The translations under genes and the position numbers were made by a program. Positions 28,221 to 36,452 of a stretch of 64,000 nt of DNA are shown here, piece by piece; within the stretch, counting starts at the first letter, position 1, and every line of letters starts with the position of its first letter. Origin of the DNA: Rhizobium sp. ICMP 5592 (GTDB taxonomy: Bacteria > Pseudomonadota > Alphaproteobacteria > Rhizobiales > Rhizobiaceae). The stretch spans positions 62,001 to 126,000 of the forward strand of contig NZ_QSNT01000001.1 of the NCBI RefSeq assembly GCF_009498525.1. The letters are read 5' to 3'. Below the pieces are notes generated by a model that searched no databases, was not told where the DNA came from, and saw only the letters and a program-made list of their open reading frames with translations.

Positions 28221-29648
28221 ATGAGCCACAACCTGCAATTCTTCATCGACGGACAATGGGTTGACCCGGTCACGCCGAAGACGCTCGACGTCATCGATCC
28301 CTCGACCGAGGAGGCCTATACGCAGATCTCGGTCGGCTCCGCCGCCGATGTTGACAAGGCCGTCAAAGCGGCCAAGTCCGCCTTTGAACGCTTTTCCCTG
28401 ACCACCAAGGTCGAGCGCCTGGCGCTGCTGAAACGCATTCTGGCAGCCTATAACGACCGCTTCGAGGATATCGCGCAGACGGTCAGCCAGGAAATGGGGG
28501 CACCTTTGCCCTTCGCGCGCGACTCGCAGGCCTGGGCCGGTCGCGGCCATATGGAAGCGACGATCGCCGCCTTTGAAAGCTATGAATTCGAGGCGAAGCG
28601 CGGCGCAACCACCGTCGTCAAGGAGCCGATCGGCGTCTGTGCGCTGATCACCCCCTGGAACTGGCCGCTCAACCAGATCGTCTGCAAGGTCGCGCCGGCG
28701 ATCGCCGCCGGCTGCACCGTGGTGCTCAAACCGTCCGAAATCGCGCCGATCAGCGGCATCGTCTTTGCCGAGGTCATGGAAGCGGCGGGAACACCGAAAG
28801 GCGTCTTCAACCTCGTCAACGGCACCGGCCCGGAGGTCGGTCAGGTCATGGCCGGCCATCCGGACGTCGACATGGTCTCCTTCACCGGCTCGACCCGCGC
28901 CGGCATCATCGTCGCCAAGACCGCGGCCGATACCGTCAAGCGCGTGGCGCAGGAACTCGGCGGCAAGTCGGCGAACATCATTCTTCCCGATGCCGACTTC
29001 GAAACGGCCGTCACCAAGGGCGTATCCGGCTGCTTCGGCAATTCCGGCCAGTCCTGCGATGCGCCGACACGCATGCTGGTGCCGGCCGCGCGCCATGACG
29101 AAGCCCTGGCGATCGCCAAGATCGCCGCTGAAAAATTCAAAGTCGGCGATCCGCGCGCCGAGGGCACCGATCTCGGCCCAGTCGTCAGCCAGATCCAGTA
29201 CGACAAGATCCAGCGGCTGATCGAGGCGGGCATCAAGGAAGGCGCGACGCTGGTCACCGGCGGCCCCGGTCGGCCCGAGGGGTTGAACCGCGGCTACTAT
29301 ATCCGCCCGACCATCTTCGGCCATGTCACCAACGACATGACCATCGCCCGCGAGGAGGTTTTCGGGCCGGTTCTGTCGATCATTCCCTATGAGGATGAGG
29401 ACGATGCGGTCCGCATCGCCAACGACACCGTCTATGGGCTTGCCGCCTACGTCCAGTCGACGGATATCGCCCATGCCCGCAAGGTGGCGCTGCGCATGCG
29501 AGCCGGCTCCGTTTACCTCAACTATCCGGATTGGGACACGTTTGCACCCTTCGGCGGCTACAAGCAATCGGGCAACGGCCGAGAATATGCCGACTGGGCG
29601 ATCCATGATTTCCTCGAAATCAAGGGCGTCGTCGGCTGGGGTGAATAA
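28221..29648 (+). CDS. NAD(P)-dependent aldehyde dehydrogenase
   Basis: A 475-residue aldehyde dehydrogenase. Visible are the cofactor segment LITPWNWPLNQIVCKVAPAI, FTGSTRAG, the catalytic Glu in QELGGKSANI and the catalytic Cys in NSGQSCDAPTR, followed by EEVFGPVLSIIPYED. It is the last gene of the amine-transport operon (34 bases after the ATPase, ribosome site AAGGAG), so oxidation of an aldehyde derived from an imported amine, such as aminobutyraldehyde, is the likely role. The exact substrate is inferred only from context. Confidence 0.93.
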   Translation: MSHNLQFFIDGQWVDPVTPKTLDVIDPSTEEAYTQISVGSAADVDKAVKAAKSAFERFSLTTKVERLALLKRILAAYNDRFEDIAQTVSQEMGAPLPFARDSQAWAGRGHMEATIAAFESYEFEAKRGATTVVKEPIGVCALITPWNWPLNQIVCKVAPAIAAGCTVVLKPSEIAPISGIVFAEVMEAAGTPKGVFNLVNGTGPEVGQVMAGHPDVDMVSFTGSTRAGIIVAKTAADTVKRVAQELGGKSANIILPDADFETAVTKGVSGCFGNSGQSCDAPTRMLVPAARHDEALAIAKIAAEKFKVGDPRAEGTDLGPVVSQIQYDKIQRLIEAGIKEGATLVTGGPGRPEGLNRGYYIRPTIFGHVTNDMTIAREEVFGPVLSIIPYEDEDDAVRIANDTVYGLAAYVQSTDIAHARKVALRMRAGSVYLNYPDWDTFAPFGGYKQSGNGREYADWAIHDFLEIKGVVGWGE

Positions 29649-29711
29649 GACGGCATTGCTCCGGTCCATGATCGCGGCGCCCAACAGGCGCCGCGTTTCC
29701 CCCATCGCGCA

Positions 29712-29747
29712 TTGACGACATGCAAATTCCTGTCTAGTTTTCACATC
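29712..29747 (+). promoter_or_regulatory. Promoter of the MFS leader transcript
   Basis: TTGACG (29712-29717), a 17-base spacer and TAGTTT (29735-29740) form a good sigma-70-like promoter. The expected start, 6-8 bases downstream, falls on or next to the ATG of the leader ORF at 29748, so the transcript would be leaderless or nearly so. Confidence 0.6.
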
Positions 29748-29804
29748 ATGAAGATCGCAACGGTTCTTGCAGTGGTGATAGGGCGCATGGGCAGGATGGT
29801 ATAA
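29748..29804 (+). CDS. Eighteen-residue leader peptide upstream of the MFS exporter gene
   Basis: ORF encoding MKIATVLAVVIGRMGRMV with stop TAA. Its ATG coincides with the predicted transcription start, as in the leaderless Sinorhizobium trp leader. The last codons, including a RMGRM run, lie on the 5' arm of a stem (29783-29791 with 29821-29829) and on an inner hairpin that covers the stop codon. This layout is that of a translation-sensing attenuator. The peptide shows no run of codons for one amino acid, so it does not look like a simple amino-acid attenuator. Confidence 0.55.
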   Translation: MKIATVLAVVIGRMGRMV

Positions 29805-29859
29805 CCATCCGGCGAAAGCTCCCATGCGCGGTAAACAGGCTCCTGACGGGGCTTTTTTT
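29783..29859 (+). terminator. Nested hairpins and intrinsic terminator in the MFS leader
   Basis: Outer stem GCGCATGGG (29783-29791) with CCCATGCGC (29821-29829), inner hairpin GGATGGT-ATA-ACCATCC (29794-29810), then the terminator AGGCTCC-TGAC-GGGGCTT (29837-29854) running into seven T (29853-29859). AAAGCTCC (29815-29822) could pair with GGGGCTTT (29848-29855) instead of the terminator's own 5' arm. The alternative pairings are seen in sequence; regulation of the exporter is inferred. Confidence 0.6.
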
Positions 29860-29927
29860 ATGCCCGGAATTCGGGCCGCGCCTCGTCAGATCTCCCTTGG
29901 CACCCCACCGACAAGACGGCCAAAACC

Positions 29928-31184
29928 ATGACGGACGACAATCGCCTTCAGACTTCGCACATCCAAGCCACGACCAAGACGGCCGGTATCCCCGCTGATC
30001 CGCCGCCCCGGCTGACAACCCTCATCTTCCTGTCGGCGCTATCGGTGCTGCCGGTGAACATGATCCTGCCCTCGCTGCCGAAGATTGCCGCTACATTCCA
30101 CGCCGATTACGCACTCGTCAATCTTTCGGTAGCCGGCTACACGATTGTCACGGCCATGATAGAGATCGTCGCCGGCGCGATGTCGGATCGGTATGGACGC
30201 AGGCCCGTCGCATTGACTGCCGTCTCCATTTTCATCGTCGCGTCGATCGGCTGTGCTCTCGCGACTAATATCGGCACCTTCCTGGTTTTTCGGGCGCTGC
30301 AAGCCTCAATCGGTGCCTGCTTTTCCGTCGCTCTCGTCGTCGTCAAGGAGACGTCGGGCGAACGCGGAACGGCAAGCAAAATCGGCTATGTCTCCATGGG
30401 GTGGGCGATTGCACCCATGGTCGGGCCGATGTTTGGCGGGTTTTTGGACGAGTTGTTCGGATGGCGGGCGATCTTCGCTGTCCTGGCGATCCTGGGTGTG
30501 GCCGTCCTCGCTCTGTCCATGCGCGAGCTGAGGGAAACCTCAACGCGCGCCTTGAGGCCAAAGGCGAACTACCTCGCCTCCTATGCGCAGCTGCTGAGCT
30601 CGGCGCGGTTCTGGGCCTATACCCTATGCATGGCTTGCTCCATGGGAACGCTCTATATTTTCCTCGGGGGAGCACCTTTGGTATTCAGCCAATCGCTCGG
30701 CGGATCGAGCGCGACGCTGGGTTTCTACATGGGAATGGTTCCTGCGGGCTTCATCTTGGGCAGCTATCTGGCCGGTCGCTACGCCTCGCGAAATGCGCTG
30801 AGCACCGTGCTCATCGTCGCGCGTCTCTTCACCTGCATCGGGCTGCTGGCTGGCCTGGTCCTTTCGATGTCGGGCGCCGCCAACGCTCTTGCATTCTTTG
30901 GACCCTGCATGTTCATCGGTATCGGCAACGGGTTGACCATGCCCGCCGGCAATACCGGTGTACTGTCCGTGCGCCCCGACCTCGCAGGCACCGCCGCAGG
31001 ACTGTCCGCAGCGATGAGGCTCGCCGGCGGAGCGCTCATCGGTTCGGTGGCCGGCCTGTTTCTGGCACGGTCAGGCACGATCCATGCCCTGTTCGCCATG
31101 ATGCTGGTATCGGCATCGCTCGCACTGTTAGCCGCAACTTACGCGGCCTTCGTCGATCGGCGTATTTCCAATCCTACTTCCTAG
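29928..31184 (+). CDS. MFS exporter of the Bcr/CflA drug-resistance type
   Basis: A 418-residue transporter with 12 expected membrane spans. The Bcr/CflA-like N-terminus includes VNMILPSLPKIAATFHADYA, the motif-A loop is GAMSDRYGRRPV, and GWRAIFAVLAILG and GLTMPAGNTGVLSVRP are further family marks. It probably exports a toxic compound by proton antiport. A leader peptide and a terminator lie upstream (29748-29859), so expression is likely induced by ribosome stalling or a related signal. The ATG at 29928 lacks a strong ribosome site. Confidence 0.9.
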   Translation: MTDDNRLQTSHIQATTKTAGIPADPPPRLTTLIFLSALSVLPVNMILPSLPKIAATFHADYALVNLSVAGYTIVTAMIEIVAGAMSDRYGRRPVALTAVSIFIVASIGCALATNIGTFLVFRALQASIGACFSVALVVVKETSGERGTASKIGYVSMGWAIAPMVGPMFGGFLDELFGWRAIFAVLAILGVAVLALSMRELRETSTRALRPKANYLASYAQLLSSARFWAYTLCMACSMGTLYIFLGGAPLVFSQSLGGSSATLGFYMGMVPAGFILGSYLAGRYASRNALSTVLIVARLFTCIGLLAGLVLSMSGAANALAFFGPCMFIGIGNGLTMPAGNTGVLSVRPDLAGTAAGLSAAMRLAGGALIGSVAGLFLARSGTIHALFAMMLVSASLALLAATYAAFVDRRISNPTS

Positions 31185-31195
31185 CAAACGGAACG

Positions 31196-32227
31196 TCAGA
31201 TTGCGGGCGGCATGTTGTAGGAGGTTATGATTTCCACCGCCGACAGCATGGCCGGCGCGCTGTGCCCTTTCACTTGACCGCTCATAATGGCACGAAACGC
31301 GGATCGGGCATCCGTTCGCAGGTCATGATGCAGCACGAAACCGATCTTGCCGGCGGCCAGCAGCGCGCGGTTGTCGGCGTCGAGATCATGAGCCACGAAA
31401 ATGCGGATTGGCCTTTCGGCAGCCTCGAACGCAGCGAGCACGGCCCTGTTTCCGCCGCCGACGGAATAGACCGCGTTGATCGTTGCATCCGCCGCAATGG
31501 CACGCGCTGCAAGCGTTCCCGTAGCGGCATCGGTGCCATGCCCCTCGCTGATCTCGGCAACACCTATCTGCGGATAGCGTTCACGCAGCACGCGGCGAAA
31601 GCCGATCTCGCGCTCCTCCTCGCCGCGAAAGCGGCCGCTCGACAGCGTGACGAGCACCCGGGCGGCAGCGCCGTCAAAGCTGTTGCCGATGAGATAGGCG
31701 GCCGTCTCGCCCGCCGCGCGATTGTCGGCGCCTGCGTAAGCCGTGCGTGACGAATTCGGCAGGTCCGTCACCAGCGTGATAACCGAGATGCCGGCCTTGG
31801 TCGCGCGCTCGACCGCAGCGGCAATCTCCGGAATATCGGGGGCCTTCAACACGATTCCATGCGTGCCCCGCAGCCGGATGCGATCGAGCAATTGCACCAG
31901 TTCGATCGGCTTCATCACCTCGGCAAAATGAAAGCGGCAGCGGAAGACGGTCGGCAGGAAAGTCGCAACTTCCGCTTCGAAGGCTGAACGCACCGCATCG
32001 GAAAAACGCTCCGGCGTCTCCATGACGATATCGAGCGCTAGCGTCCGGCCGCTGATCCCGGCGCCGGCCTGCTGCTTTTCCAACTCGGCGATCGCCGCCT
32101 TGACCCGCATCTCGGTCTGCCGCCGCACACCTGGGCGCCCGTTCAGCACCCGGTCGACGGTGGCGGTGCTCAAGCCGGCCTGAAAGGCAATATCCTTGAC
32201 GAGAAACGGATGCGGCATGCTCTTCAT
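31196..32227 (-). CDS. LacI-family transcriptional regulator
   Basis: A 343-residue regulator. The N-terminal LacI helix-turn-helix is VKDIAFQAGLSTATVDRVLNG (with VDRVLNG hinge-side pattern), followed by a periplasmic-binding-like sensing domain. The ATG at 32227 gives the normal family length, whereas a frame extension to 32413 would run into the divergent gene. It is divergent from the PhyH gene at 32313, with TGTG-N8-CACA between them. A sugar-like or related effector is typical of the family; none can be named here. Confidence 0.92.
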   Translation of the reverse strand: MKSMPHPFLVKDIAFQAGLSTATVDRVLNGRPGVRRQTEMRVKAAIAELEKQQAGAGISGRTLALDIVMETPERFSDAVRSAFEAEVATFLPTVFRCRFHFAEVMKPIELVQLLDRIRLRGTHGIVLKAPDIPEIAAAVERATKAGISVITLVTDLPNSSRTAYAGADNRAAGETAAYLIGNSFDGAAARVLVTLSSGRFRGEEEREIGFRRVLRERYPQIGVAEISEGHGTDAATGTLAARAIAADATINAVYSVGGGNRAVLAAFEAAERPIRIFVAHDLDADNRALLAAGKIGFVLHHDLRTDARSAFRAIMSGQVKGHSAPAMLSAVEIITSYNMPPAI

Positions 32228-32249
32228 TCTGATGGTTTTTTGATGGGTT

Positions 32250-32265
32250 TGTGATCTATAACACA
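32250..32265. promoter_or_regulatory. Candidate LacI operator between divergent genes
   Basis: TGTGATCTATAACACA contains TGTG/CACA arms around 8 bases and sits upstream of TATAGT (32279-32284), the -10 candidate for the PhyH gene. The operator role is inferred from position. Confidence 0.4.
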
Positions 32266-32312
32266 GCCATGCCTGCCGTATAGTGCCTTCATCAGAGATG
32301 GAGGAGCACCTG

Positions 32313-33506
32313 ATGAAAACCGACAATTCGCAGAAGCTGCGCGCCGACCGGGTCTGGCTGACCGAGGATGCCTGCGACCTCGACGATTTCCGTGCGCTGG
32401 CCGAGAAGACCACCGCACTTGCCGATTATCCGACCGCCGATCGCGTCGAGAAAAACGTGCTGATCTATGACAGCGCCAAGGTTCTCGCGGCTATTGCCAG
32501 CCCGGACGGGCGCCGCGCCGTGCTGGCCGAGATCTGCGAAGCCTTCGGCGACGGTCCTGGCGTCGTGGTCTTCAAGCGCGCTTACCAGGATACATCCGTC
32601 ATCGACCGCGCCAGCGCGATTTTCGACGACATCATCAATGAGCAGCACCGCACGGCCACCGGCGGCGGCGACCATTTCGCCAAGCCAGGCGCCAACGACC
32701 GCATCTGGAATTCGCTGGAGAAGCATTGCCTGGCCGACCCGGAGAATTTCGCAGAATATTACGGCAATGCCATCGTCGCGATTGCCAGCAAAGCCTGGCT
32801 CGGACCGAACTACCAGATGACGGCGCAGGTCAACCGCGTCAATCCCGGTGGCGCCGCGCAATCCGCCCACCGCGACTACCATCTTGGCTTTCAGACCTCG
32901 AAGGTGATCGAGCAGTTTCCCGCTCACGTCCACAAGCTCTCACCGGTCCTGACGCTGCAAGGCGCGGTTGCTCATTGCGACATGCCGCTCGAAAGCGGGC
33001 CGACGCTGTTCCTGCCGCACAGCCAGACCTATGTGCCCGGTTATCTCGCGCTGAAGCGCCCGGAATTCCGCGACTATTTCGATCGCAACCATGTCCAGTT
33101 GCCGCTCGAAAAAGGTGATGTCGTCTTCTTCAATCCGGCCCTCTTCCATGCAGCCGGCACCAACCGTTCGGCGGATATCAAGCGCGTGGCAAACCTGCTG
33201 CAGGTTTCCTCCGCCTTCGGCCGCGCCATGGAAACGGTCAATCGGGAACGCATGAGCTCCCGCCTGTTCCCAGCGCTGAAGGCACTGAAAGCAGTGGGCA
33301 AGCTCTCCGATGTGGAAGTGTCGAACGCCATCGCCTCCTGCGCCGAAGGCTATTCCTTCCCCACCAACCTCGACCGGGATCCGCCCGTCGGCGGCCTTGC
33401 CCCGAAGACGCAGGCGCAATTGCTGCACGAGGCGCTATCGGAAGGCTGGAGCGACGAGGCTTTCACCAAGGCGCTTACCGAACAGGCGGAGAAGAAGCTC
33501 ACCTGA
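32313..33506 (+). CDS. Phytanoyl-CoA dioxygenase (PhyH) family protein
   Basis: A 397-residue Fe(II)/2-oxoglutarate oxygenase. The iron triad is visible as H-x-D in SAHRDYHLGF and the distal His in FHAAGTNRS; VVVFKRAY and PLESGPTLFLPHSQTYVPGY are other family features. The ATG at 32313 follows GGAGGAG. It is followed by an SDR gene 95 bases downstream, and a LacI-type regulator is divergent, suggesting a small inducible catabolic unit that hydroxylates and then oxidises an unknown compound. No transporter is present next to it. Confidence 0.88.
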   Translation: MKTDNSQKLRADRVWLTEDACDLDDFRALAEKTTALADYPTADRVEKNVLIYDSAKVLAAIASPDGRRAVLAEICEAFGDGPGVVVFKRAYQDTSVIDRASAIFDDIINEQHRTATGGGDHFAKPGANDRIWNSLEKHCLADPENFAEYYGNAIVAIASKAWLGPNYQMTAQVNRVNPGGAAQSAHRDYHLGFQTSKVIEQFPAHVHKLSPVLTLQGAVAHCDMPLESGPTLFLPHSQTYVPGYLALKRPEFRDYFDRNHVQLPLEKGDVVFFNPALFHAAGTNRSADIKRVANLLQVSSAFGRAMETVNRERMSSRLFPALKALKAVGKLSDVEVSNAIASCAEGYSFPTNLDRDPPVGGLAPKTQAQLLHEALSEGWSDEAFTKALTEQAEKKLT

Positions 33507-33601
33507 CGACCCAAGACGCATAGATTATCCACCAACCGAAGCCTCTCGCCCTGCGAGGGGCTTTGCGCACATCACATCGAACCATTTCCGGGAGGAATAA
33601 C

Positions 33602-34423
33602 ATGAGCACAGACCATAGCCGTCTCGACGGCAAGATCGCGATCGTTACCGGCGGCACGCAGGGGCTTGGCGCCACCATTGCCCGCCTCTTTGCCGATCGC
33701 GGCGCCAAGGGCATCGTCATCTGCGGCCGCAACGAGGCGAAGGGCAAAGCCAAAGCGGAGGAGATCTCGGCGGCAACTGGGGCAAAGGTCGTCTACGTCA
33801 AGGCCGATCTCGGCAATGTCGAGGATGCGCGCAATGTCGTCCATGTCTGCGACCAGACCTTCGGTCGCGTCGATGCGCTGGTGAATGCCGCCGCCATCAC
33901 CGATCGCGGTACGATCCTCGACACCAGCCCCGAGCTTTTCGACGCCATGTTCGCCGTCAATGTCCGCGCGCCGTTCTTCCTGATGCAGGAGGCCGTCAAA
34001 GTCATGCGGCGCGAGACGATCGAAGGCACGATCGTCAATATCGGCTCGATGTCGGCCAAGGCCGGCCAGCCCTTCATCGCCGCCTATTGCGCCTCCAAGG
34101 GTGCGCTGGAAACGCTGACGAAGAACACGGCCTACGCGCTCTTGCGCAACCGTATCCGCGTCAACGGCCTCAACATCGGCTGGATGGCATCCGAGGGCGA
34201 GGACCGGATTCAGAGGGAATTTCACGAAGCGCCCGCCGACTGGCTGGAAAAGGCCGCCGCAAGCCAGCCCTTCGGCCGCCTCGTCGACCCCCAGGAGGTA
34301 GCCCGCGCCTGCGCCTATCTGTCTTCAGCCGAATCCGGCCTGATGACCGGCTCGGTCATTTGCTTCGACCAGTCGATCTGGGGCGCCTACGATGGCTCAC
34401 CGCACCCGGTCGCCGCCCTCTGA
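33602..34423 (+). CDS. Short-chain dehydrogenase/reductase
   Basis: A 273-residue NAD(P)-dependent oxidoreductase. The glycine motif is VTGGTQGLGATIA, the NAA-type motif LVNAAAITDRG, the catalytic Ser in IGSMSAKAGQP, and the Tyr-Lys pair is YCASK. It probably oxidises an alcohol made or handled by the adjacent PhyH enzyme. The ribosome site GGGAGG precedes the ATG. It is convergent with the cupin gene, 18 bases apart. Confidence 0.92.
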   Translation: MSTDHSRLDGKIAIVTGGTQGLGATIARLFADRGAKGIVICGRNEAKGKAKAEEISAATGAKVVYVKADLGNVEDARNVVHVCDQTFGRVDALVNAAAITDRGTILDTSPELFDAMFAVNVRAPFFLMQEAVKVMRRETIEGTIVNIGSMSAKAGQPFIAAYCASKGALETLTKNTAYALLRNRIRVNGLNIGWMASEGEDRIQREFHEAPADWLEKAAASQPFGRLVDPQEVARACAYLSSAESGLMTGSVICFDQSIWGAYDGSPHPVAAL

Positions 34424-34441
34424 AACACCAGAAGCGCGGAC

Positions 34442-34969
34442 TTACTCATCGTTCGGCCGCGCTTTCAAGCTACGCAGCCTGTCCGGCAATCCATCGTGAG
34501 GGCCGAGATCGCGTTGCGGGTGATCGTCCCACCAATCGTCGATCACCTGCCGACGTTCGGGATGAAGCGGATAGACAATACGGTTCTCCGGCTTGTTTCT
34601 TTCGCCGACGACAAGCAGGCGGACATCCGCCTCCGTGTTGTTGAGGAAACTATGAGTAATCCCTGTGCCGGCGGGAAACCCGACCCCATCGCCAGGCTTC
34701 AGGCGATAAATATGTCCGTCGAGCCACACATCGGGCTCGCCCTCGATGACGTACACAAACTCCTCCTCCGCGCTCTCGGCATGCGGGAATGAGGTGCGCC
34801 GGCCAGGCGGCAATCTCTCATGATGAATGCCCAGTTTGTTTAGCCCGAACCTTCTGCCAAAAGCCGCGCCGACACTCATCAGCTCGTCGTAGCCGTCATA
34901 ACGCCGGTTATCCGGCCGCTCAATCTCCTGCCAATGGGCGATGTAGGATGGACGTTCTGACGCTGTCAT
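34442..34969 (-). CDS. Cupin-domain protein
   Basis: A 175-residue single-cupin protein. The cupin core is FPHAESAEEEFVYVIEGEPD followed by YRLKPGDGVGFPAGTGITHS, with metal-ligand-like His/Glu residues. The ATG at 34969 follows GAGGAAC. It may bind or isomerise a small acid or sugar, or act as a dioxygenase; nothing in the sequence decides. It lies between the SDR gene (convergent) and lysA. Confidence 0.85.
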   Translation of the reverse strand: MTASERPSYIAHWQEIERPDNRRYDGYDELMSVGAAFGRRFGLNKLGIHHERLPPGRRTSFPHAESAEEEFVYVIEGEPDVWLDGHIYRLKPGDGVGFPAGTGITHSFLNNTEADVRLLVVGERNKPENRIVYPLHPERRQVIDDWWDDHPQRDLGPHDGLPDRLRSLKARPNDE

Positions 34970-35048
34970 CGAAGTTCCTCCGATTTGATTCCACTCAGAC
35001 TGCCAAAAGCCGAGGCCGTTTTCCATACCGGAAGGAAATCGGCTCCAT

Positions 35049-35073
35049 CCGAGCCCACCTTACGCGGGCTCGG
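35049..35073 (-). terminator. Hairpin downstream of lysA
   Basis: CCGAGCCC and GGGCTCGG form a perfect 8-bp stem with a 9-base loop, about 18 bases past the minus-strand stop at 35091. There is no U-tract, so it may act as a partial terminator or an mRNA end-stabiliser. Confidence 0.5.
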
Positions 35074-35090
35074 TAGTTGAAGCTGTCCGC

Positions 35091-36335
35091 CTAGAGATTT
35101 TCAAGCTCGAGCAACTCGTCCAGCGTCTGGCGACGGCGGATCAGCCTGTGTTTTCCTTCGTCCAAAAGCACTTCGGGAGCGTAGAGGCGGCTATTGTAGT
35201 TCGAGGACATCGTCGCCCCATAAGCGCCGGTGCCGTGAAACACCAGAAAGTCGCCGACATGCGTTTCGGGCAGGTCTCGTTTTTCCACCGTTCCGAATTC
35301 CGTCTGCGTGAACACATCGCCCGATTCACACAAGGGGCCGGCGACGACGGTCGGCAGGGTAGCGGCCGAGCGATCGCGGGGCGTTGGCCCGGGGATGACC
35401 GATATATGATGATAGCTGCCATACATCGCCGGTCTGGCGAGGTCGCTGAAACCGGCATCGACCAGCGTGAAGCGGTTCTGGCCCATGGTCTTCACCGCCC
35501 TCACCTCCGCCAGCAGCACGCCAGAATCCGCTGTGAGAAAGCGTCCGGGTTCGATCTCCAGGCGGATCGGATGCTTGACATGCGCTTCGATCTGCCGACG
35601 CGCCTCATCCCAGAGCGAGAAATAATGCGTGGGATCGATCTCCTCCTCGCCTTCCTTGTAGGGCACGGAAAGGCCGCCGCCTGCGGAGATCGCCTCGATA
35701 TCCGTGCCGAGATCGCGACAGAAGTCGACCATCGCGCCGCAGACGCGCTGGAGATGACCGTAATCGACGCCGGAGCCGATATGCATATGCAATCCGACAA
35801 GCGTCAGAGAATGGGCGCGCACGGCAGCCACCGCCTCGTGCAACTGCTCGAACCAGATGCCGTGCTTGCTGTTTTCGCCGCCGGTATTGGTCTTGCTACT
35901 GTGGCCATGCCCGAAGCCGGGGTTGACGCGAAGCCAGACCCTGTGACCGGGAGAACGCTCGCCGAGCTGATGCAACATGTCGATCGAGCCGATGTTGACC
36001 TCGATCTTGTCGGCAACGACCCGGTCAAGGATCGCACGATCGAAGACGTCGGCGGTGAAGACGATTTCCGCCGTCTCGGAGGAGCTACCTACCGCAAAGC
36101 CCGCCCGCACGGCACGCTCGATCTCGCCGAGCGAGACGGCGTCGACGAAAACGCCTGCCTTACGCATTTCCCTGAGTATATGGATGTTCGAACAGGCCTT
36201 TTGCGCAAATCGGATCACGTCGAAGGCCGACAATTGGTTGATGCGGCGACGAATGGCTTCAGCGTCGTAGACCCAGAGTGGCGTCCCATATTCGGCGGCG
36301 AGCGTGGTCAGGGTGTCGTTGGAAGGGATGGTCAT
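35091..36335 (-). CDS. lysA: Diaminopimelate decarboxylase of the enterobacterial LysA type
   Basis: A 414-residue PLP enzyme of the alanine-racemase-like fold. It has the PLP Lys in FAQKACSNIHILREM, the HIGSG motif (LHMHIGSGVDYGHLQ), EPGRFL, and the decarboxylase Cys in LCESGDVFTQ. Long stretches such as RVWLRVNPGFGHGHS and RPAMYGSYHHIS match the E. coli LysA pattern as I remember it, rather than the usual alphaproteobacterial LysA. It would make L-lysine from meso-diaminopimelate. It lies at the end of the siderophore operon, so it could supply a lysine building block or act as a racemase/epimerase-like partner; this is inferred. Confidence 0.9.
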   Translation of the reverse strand: MTIPSNDTLTTLAAEYGTPLWVYDAEAIRRRINQLSAFDVIRFAQKACSNIHILREMRKAGVFVDAVSLGEIERAVRAGFAVGSSSETAEIVFTADVFDRAILDRVVADKIEVNIGSIDMLHQLGERSPGHRVWLRVNPGFGHGHSSKTNTGGENSKHGIWFEQLHEAVAAVRAHSLTLVGLHMHIGSGVDYGHLQRVCGAMVDFCRDLGTDIEAISAGGGLSVPYKEGEEEIDPTHYFSLWDEARRQIEAHVKHPIRLEIEPGRFLTADSGVLLAEVRAVKTMGQNRFTLVDAGFSDLARPAMYGSYHHISVIPGPTPRDRSAATLPTVVAGPLCESGDVFTQTEFGTVEKRDLPETHVGDFLVFHGTGAYGATMSSNYNSRLYAPEVLLDEGKHRLIRRRQTLDELLELENL

Positions 36336-36386
36336 TTTCTCTCGGTCGGTTGGGGCTGAGGCTTGGCAATGGGCCGTGACAATAAT

Positions 36387-36417
36387 GCGGGCGGAACGCC
36401 GTTGTCGCTCCGCCCGC
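36387..36417 (-). promoter_or_regulatory. Intercistronic hairpin between lysA and the upstream PLP gene
   Basis: GCGGGCGGA and TCCGCCCGC form a perfect 9-bp stem with a 13-base loop, in the 117-base gap. It could separate lysA expression from the acyltransferase-MATE-PLP part of the operon. Confidence 0.5.
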
Positions 36418-36452
36418 TTCGTAATGCAAATCAGAATTTGAGGCGGCGTTGC

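Noticed and set aside
28140..29825. A 561-codon open frame on the minus strand opposite the aldehyde dehydrogenase
   Set aside because: It mirrors the codon-biased aldehyde dehydrogenase, has no recognised domain, and no ribosome site or promoter supports it.
30401..31750. A 449-codon forward frame overlapping the MFS and LacI genes
   Set aside because: It is a shadow of two well-supported genes in other frames, with no domain of its own.
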